Below, in pieces: positions 62,071 through 64,000 of a stretch of DNA of 64,000 bases; within the stretch, counting starts at the first letter, position 1, and every line of letters starts with the position of its first letter. The notes below the pieces were generated by a model. That model was given only the letters and a program-made list of their open reading frames with translations. It had not been told where the DNA came from and made no database searches. Where the stretch lies: the NCBI GenBank assembly GCA_963753905.1, contig CAVWDZ010000001.1:124001-188000 (forward strand). The letters run 5' to 3'. This DNA comes from Bog-756 sp963753905 (GTDB lineage: Bacteria; Actinomycetota; Acidimicrobiia; Acidimicrobiales; RAAP-2). The translations under genes were made by a program, and so were the position numbers.

Positions 62071-63558
62071 TCAGCCGGGATGGGAGGAGGGGCGCTCCTC
62101 CAGGATGACGGTCTTCGCCTCGAGGAACGGGAGCAGGCCCTCGGTGCCACCTTCGCGACCGATTCCCGACTGCTTGAAGCCCCCGAAGGCGATGGCGAAG
62201 TCGGTGCGGAACGAATTGTGCCCGACGGTCCCCGAGCGCAGTCGACCGGCGACCTCGCGGGCACGGTCGACGTCGGTGGTGAAGACGGACGCGTTGAGCC
62301 CGTAGATGGTGTCGTTGGCGATGGCCACCGCGTCCCGCTCATCCTTGGCCGGGATGACGCTCAGGACCGGGCCGAAGATCTCCTCCTGGGCGATCGTGGA
62401 GGAGTTCTCGACGTTGGCGAAGACGGTCGGCTCGACGAACCAGCCCTTGTCGAGGTGGGCGGGGCGCCCGCCACCGGTGGCGAGCGTCGCCCCCTCGGCC
62501 ACCCCCTTGGCCACGTACCCGAGCACGCGGTCGCGCTGGCGGCTCGCCGCGAGGGGCCCCATCTGCGATTCCGGATCGAACTGGTTCCCTACCTTGACCT
62601 GGGAGAACGCGCTGGCGAGCGCCTCTGTGAGCTCGTCATGACGGTTCCGCGACACGACGATCCGGGTCAGCGAGGAGCAGACCTGGCCGGTCATCATGCA
62701 CTCGGCCTGCGCCAGCTTCGACGCCGCGAGACCGAGGTCCGCGTCGTCCAGGATCACCGCGGCCGACTTCCCGCCGAGTTCGAGGGTGCAGCGGGCGATC
62801 CGCTCGCCGCACAGTGCGGCGATCCGCCGCCCGGCAGCGGTCGAGCCGGTGAACGTGATCTTGTCGACCCGCGGGTCGCGCACGAGGAGCTCGGAGACCT
62901 CCCGGTCGGCGGTGACCACGTTGAGGACGCCCGGTGGCAGGCCGATCTCCTCGGCGACCTCCGCCACCAGGTACCCCTCGCCGGGCGCTTCGGGTGAGGA
63001 CTTGAGGATGACCGTGCAGCCGGCGATGAGGGCCGGGGCGATCTTGTAGCTGATGAGGCTCATCGGTGCGTTCCACGGGATGATGGCACCGACCACGCCG
63101 ACGGGCTCCCGGACGAGCAGGCCGAACCCGCTGCTGCCGGGCTTCGCCTCCTGCTCCCACTCGAACGTGTCGGCCAACCCGGCGTAGTAGTCGAAGGTAC
63201 CCGCGGCACCTTGGGCCGCGTACTGGGCGATCCGGTGGAGCACCCCCGACTCGCGCGGCCAGATCTGCCCGATCGCCTCCGCACGCGCTGCAAGCCCGGC
63301 TCCGAGTGCCCGCAGGAACTCCGCCCGCTCGCCGTGCGTCATCCGGGGCCACGGACCGTCGTCGAAGGCCTGCCTGGCGGCGAACACGGCCCGGGCCATG
63401 TCCTCCGCCTGGGCCTCGGCCACACTGAAGAAGTACTCCTCGGTGCCCGAGTCGAGCACGTCGATGGTGGTGTCAGAGCTCGGTGCCACCCATGCTCCAC
63501 CAATGTAGAAGCGGTCGGCGTGCCGGAGTGGTGAGGTCGTGGGGTTCTTCAAGGACAT
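62071..63558 (-). CDS. NAD(P)-dependent aldehyde dehydrogenase
   Basis: 495 aa, standard ALDH length. GVVGAIIPWNAPMSLISYKIAPALIAG near residues 148-175, ILKSSPEAPGEG for the cofactor, catalytic Glu in TLELGGKSAA (near 260), catalytic Cys294 in MTGQVCSSLTR, and the late EEIFGPVLSVIP. It oxidises an aldehyde to the carboxylic acid that an acyl-CoA synthetase can then activate. Placed between the LLM oxidoreductase and VOC genes, it belongs to the catabolic block interrupted by the 57.5-61.5 kb segment. Substrate unknown. Confidence 0.93.
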   Translation of the reverse strand: MSLKNPTTSPLRHADRFYIGGAWVAPSSDTTIDVLDSGTEEYFFSVAEAQAEDMARAVFAARQAFDDGPWPRMTHGERAEFLRALGAGLAARAEAIGQIWPRESGVLHRIAQYAAQGAAGTFDYYAGLADTFEWEQEAKPGSSGFGLLVREPVGVVGAIIPWNAPMSLISYKIAPALIAGCTVILKSSPEAPGEGYLVAEVAEEIGLPPGVLNVVTADREVSELLVRDPRVDKITFTGSTAAGRRIAALCGERIARCTLELGGKSAAVILDDADLGLAASKLAQAECMMTGQVCSSLTRIVVSRNRHDELTEALASAFSQVKVGNQFDPESQMGPLAASRQRDRVLGYVAKGVAEGATLATGGGRPAHLDKGWFVEPTVFANVENSSTIAQEEIFGPVLSVIPAKDERDAVAIANDTIYGLNASVFTTDVDRAREVAGRLRSGTVGHNSFRTDFAIAFGGFKQSGIGREGGTEGLLPFLEAKTVILEERPSSHPG

Positions 63559-63622
63559 GGGGACCTTCTCTCGTGCCGGCTCACCAGAGCCGCGTCTATG
63601 ACGTGTGCCGTGTGTGCTCGAT

Positions 63623-64000
63623 CTACCGTCGCGCGATCACCTGCTCACCGTAGTGCAGCAGTGCGCTGGCGACATCGCCCTCGAACAGAGCGGCGGGGAT
63701 GATCACCCGGCTCACACTCAGGTCGCCGAGGGCGGCCACGTCGGCGACGGCCTCCTCGGGAGCGACGCAGTAGCTGCTGACGGTGACCTCGACGGAGGAT
63801 GGGTCGCGCGCTGCCTCTACGGCGGCTGTGCGCATCGTGTCGACGAGGGGAGCAAGCTGGCCGCGGTCGACCCCGAAGGGGAAGAAGCCGTCACCGATCC
63901 GCCCTGCCCGACGGGCGGCGATCTCGCTGTGTCCGCCGATGTGGATCGGGATCGTCCCCGCCCGGGGCTGGGGTCGCAGGTAGACGTCGCTGAACTGCAC
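63623..64000 (-). CDS. LLM-class (probably F420-dependent) oxidoreductase, C-terminal part
   Basis: The last 125 residues are inside the window; the N-terminal part lies beyond the right edge, so the apparent GTG at the edge is not the true start. LRPQPRAGTIPIHIGGHSEIAARRAGRIGDGFFPF is the conserved C-terminal block of luciferase-like monooxygenases, here of the TIGR03619-type F420 family, followed by helices that end in DVASALLHYGEQV. These enzymes use F420 or FMN to reduce or oxidise small molecules. It is on the same strand as the aldehyde dehydrogenase, 64 bases before it, and likely in the same operon. Confidence 0.85.
   Translation of the reverse strand: MQFSDVYLRPQPRAGTIPIHIGGHSEIAARRAGRIGDGFFPFGVDRGQLAPLVDTMRTAAVEAARDPSSVEVTVSSYCVAPEEAVADVAALGDLSVSRVIIPAALFEGDVASALLHYGEQVIARR

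Overview
The window is high-GC actinobacterial chromosome. Most likely it comes from an acidimicrobial-type (Acidimicrobiia-like) actinobacterium; this placement is an inference. It rests on strong G/C preference at third positions, many GTG starts, and actinobacterial families such as a DUF3039 protein, an SCO6745-like protein, an NDMA-type alcohol dehydrogenase, a BsaP-like partner of biotin synthase and an F420-type LLM oxidoreductase. I see no rRNA, tRNA, CRISPR array or intact insertion sequence.

Region 1 (1-13.9 kb) is housekeeping. The start of an FtsH protease gene leaves the left edge on the minus strand. A plus-strand run follows: CAAX-type membrane protease, large polytopic membrane protein, LON-domain protein, phosphomannomutase, Trm112-like protein and SIS-domain sugar-phosphate isomerase. 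These supply mannose-type sugar phosphates. Next come a structured 5' leader that looks like a raiA-motif noncoding RNA, a short-form ribosome hibernation factor, secA, prfB, ftsE and ftsX.

Region 2 (13.9-39.8 kb) is mixed core and accessory metabolism: a lipoprotein lipase, a beta-lactamase-fold serine hydrolase, a sugar nucleotidyltransferase, acyl-CoA synthetase and dehydrogenase, an archaeal-type riboflavin synthase divergent from bioD, an SDR, an NfeD-like/SPFH pair, an ABC-F protein, dihydrouridine synthase and Maf, a P450, bioB with its small partner gene, crotonase, S-adenosylhomocysteine hydrolase, a GH3 glycosidase, an NRDE protein and a cyclic-nucleotide-binding protein.

Region 3 (39.8-57.5 kb and 61.5-64 kb) is catabolic. 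A complete branched-chain-amino-acid-type ABC importer (fused LivH-LivM permease, LivG, LivF and lipoprotein LivK) leads into an NDMA-type alcohol dehydrogenase, a Baeyer-Villiger-type flavin monooxygenase, two amidohydrolases, a frameshifted VOC gene with a SnoaL-like neighbour, crotonase, epoxide hydrolase, a paired acyl-CoA dehydrogenase operon, another VOC protein, an aldehyde dehydrogenase and an LLM oxidoreductase. This looks like import and stepwise oxidation of a cyclic or branched hydrophobic compound; the substrate cannot be read from sequence.

Region 4 (57.5-61.5 kb) interrupts this catabolic block. It has markedly lower GC at its left side, a perfect 16-bp palindrome, a TylF-like methyltransferase, an acyltransferase-3/SGNH surface-acylation enzyme and a frameshifted helix-turn-helix remnant. 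It looks like horizontally acquired DNA for surface glycan modification.

The most notable items are the archaeal-type riboflavin synthase in a bacterial setting, the raiA-like RNA ahead of a short hibernation factor, and the BsaP-like gene behind bioB.
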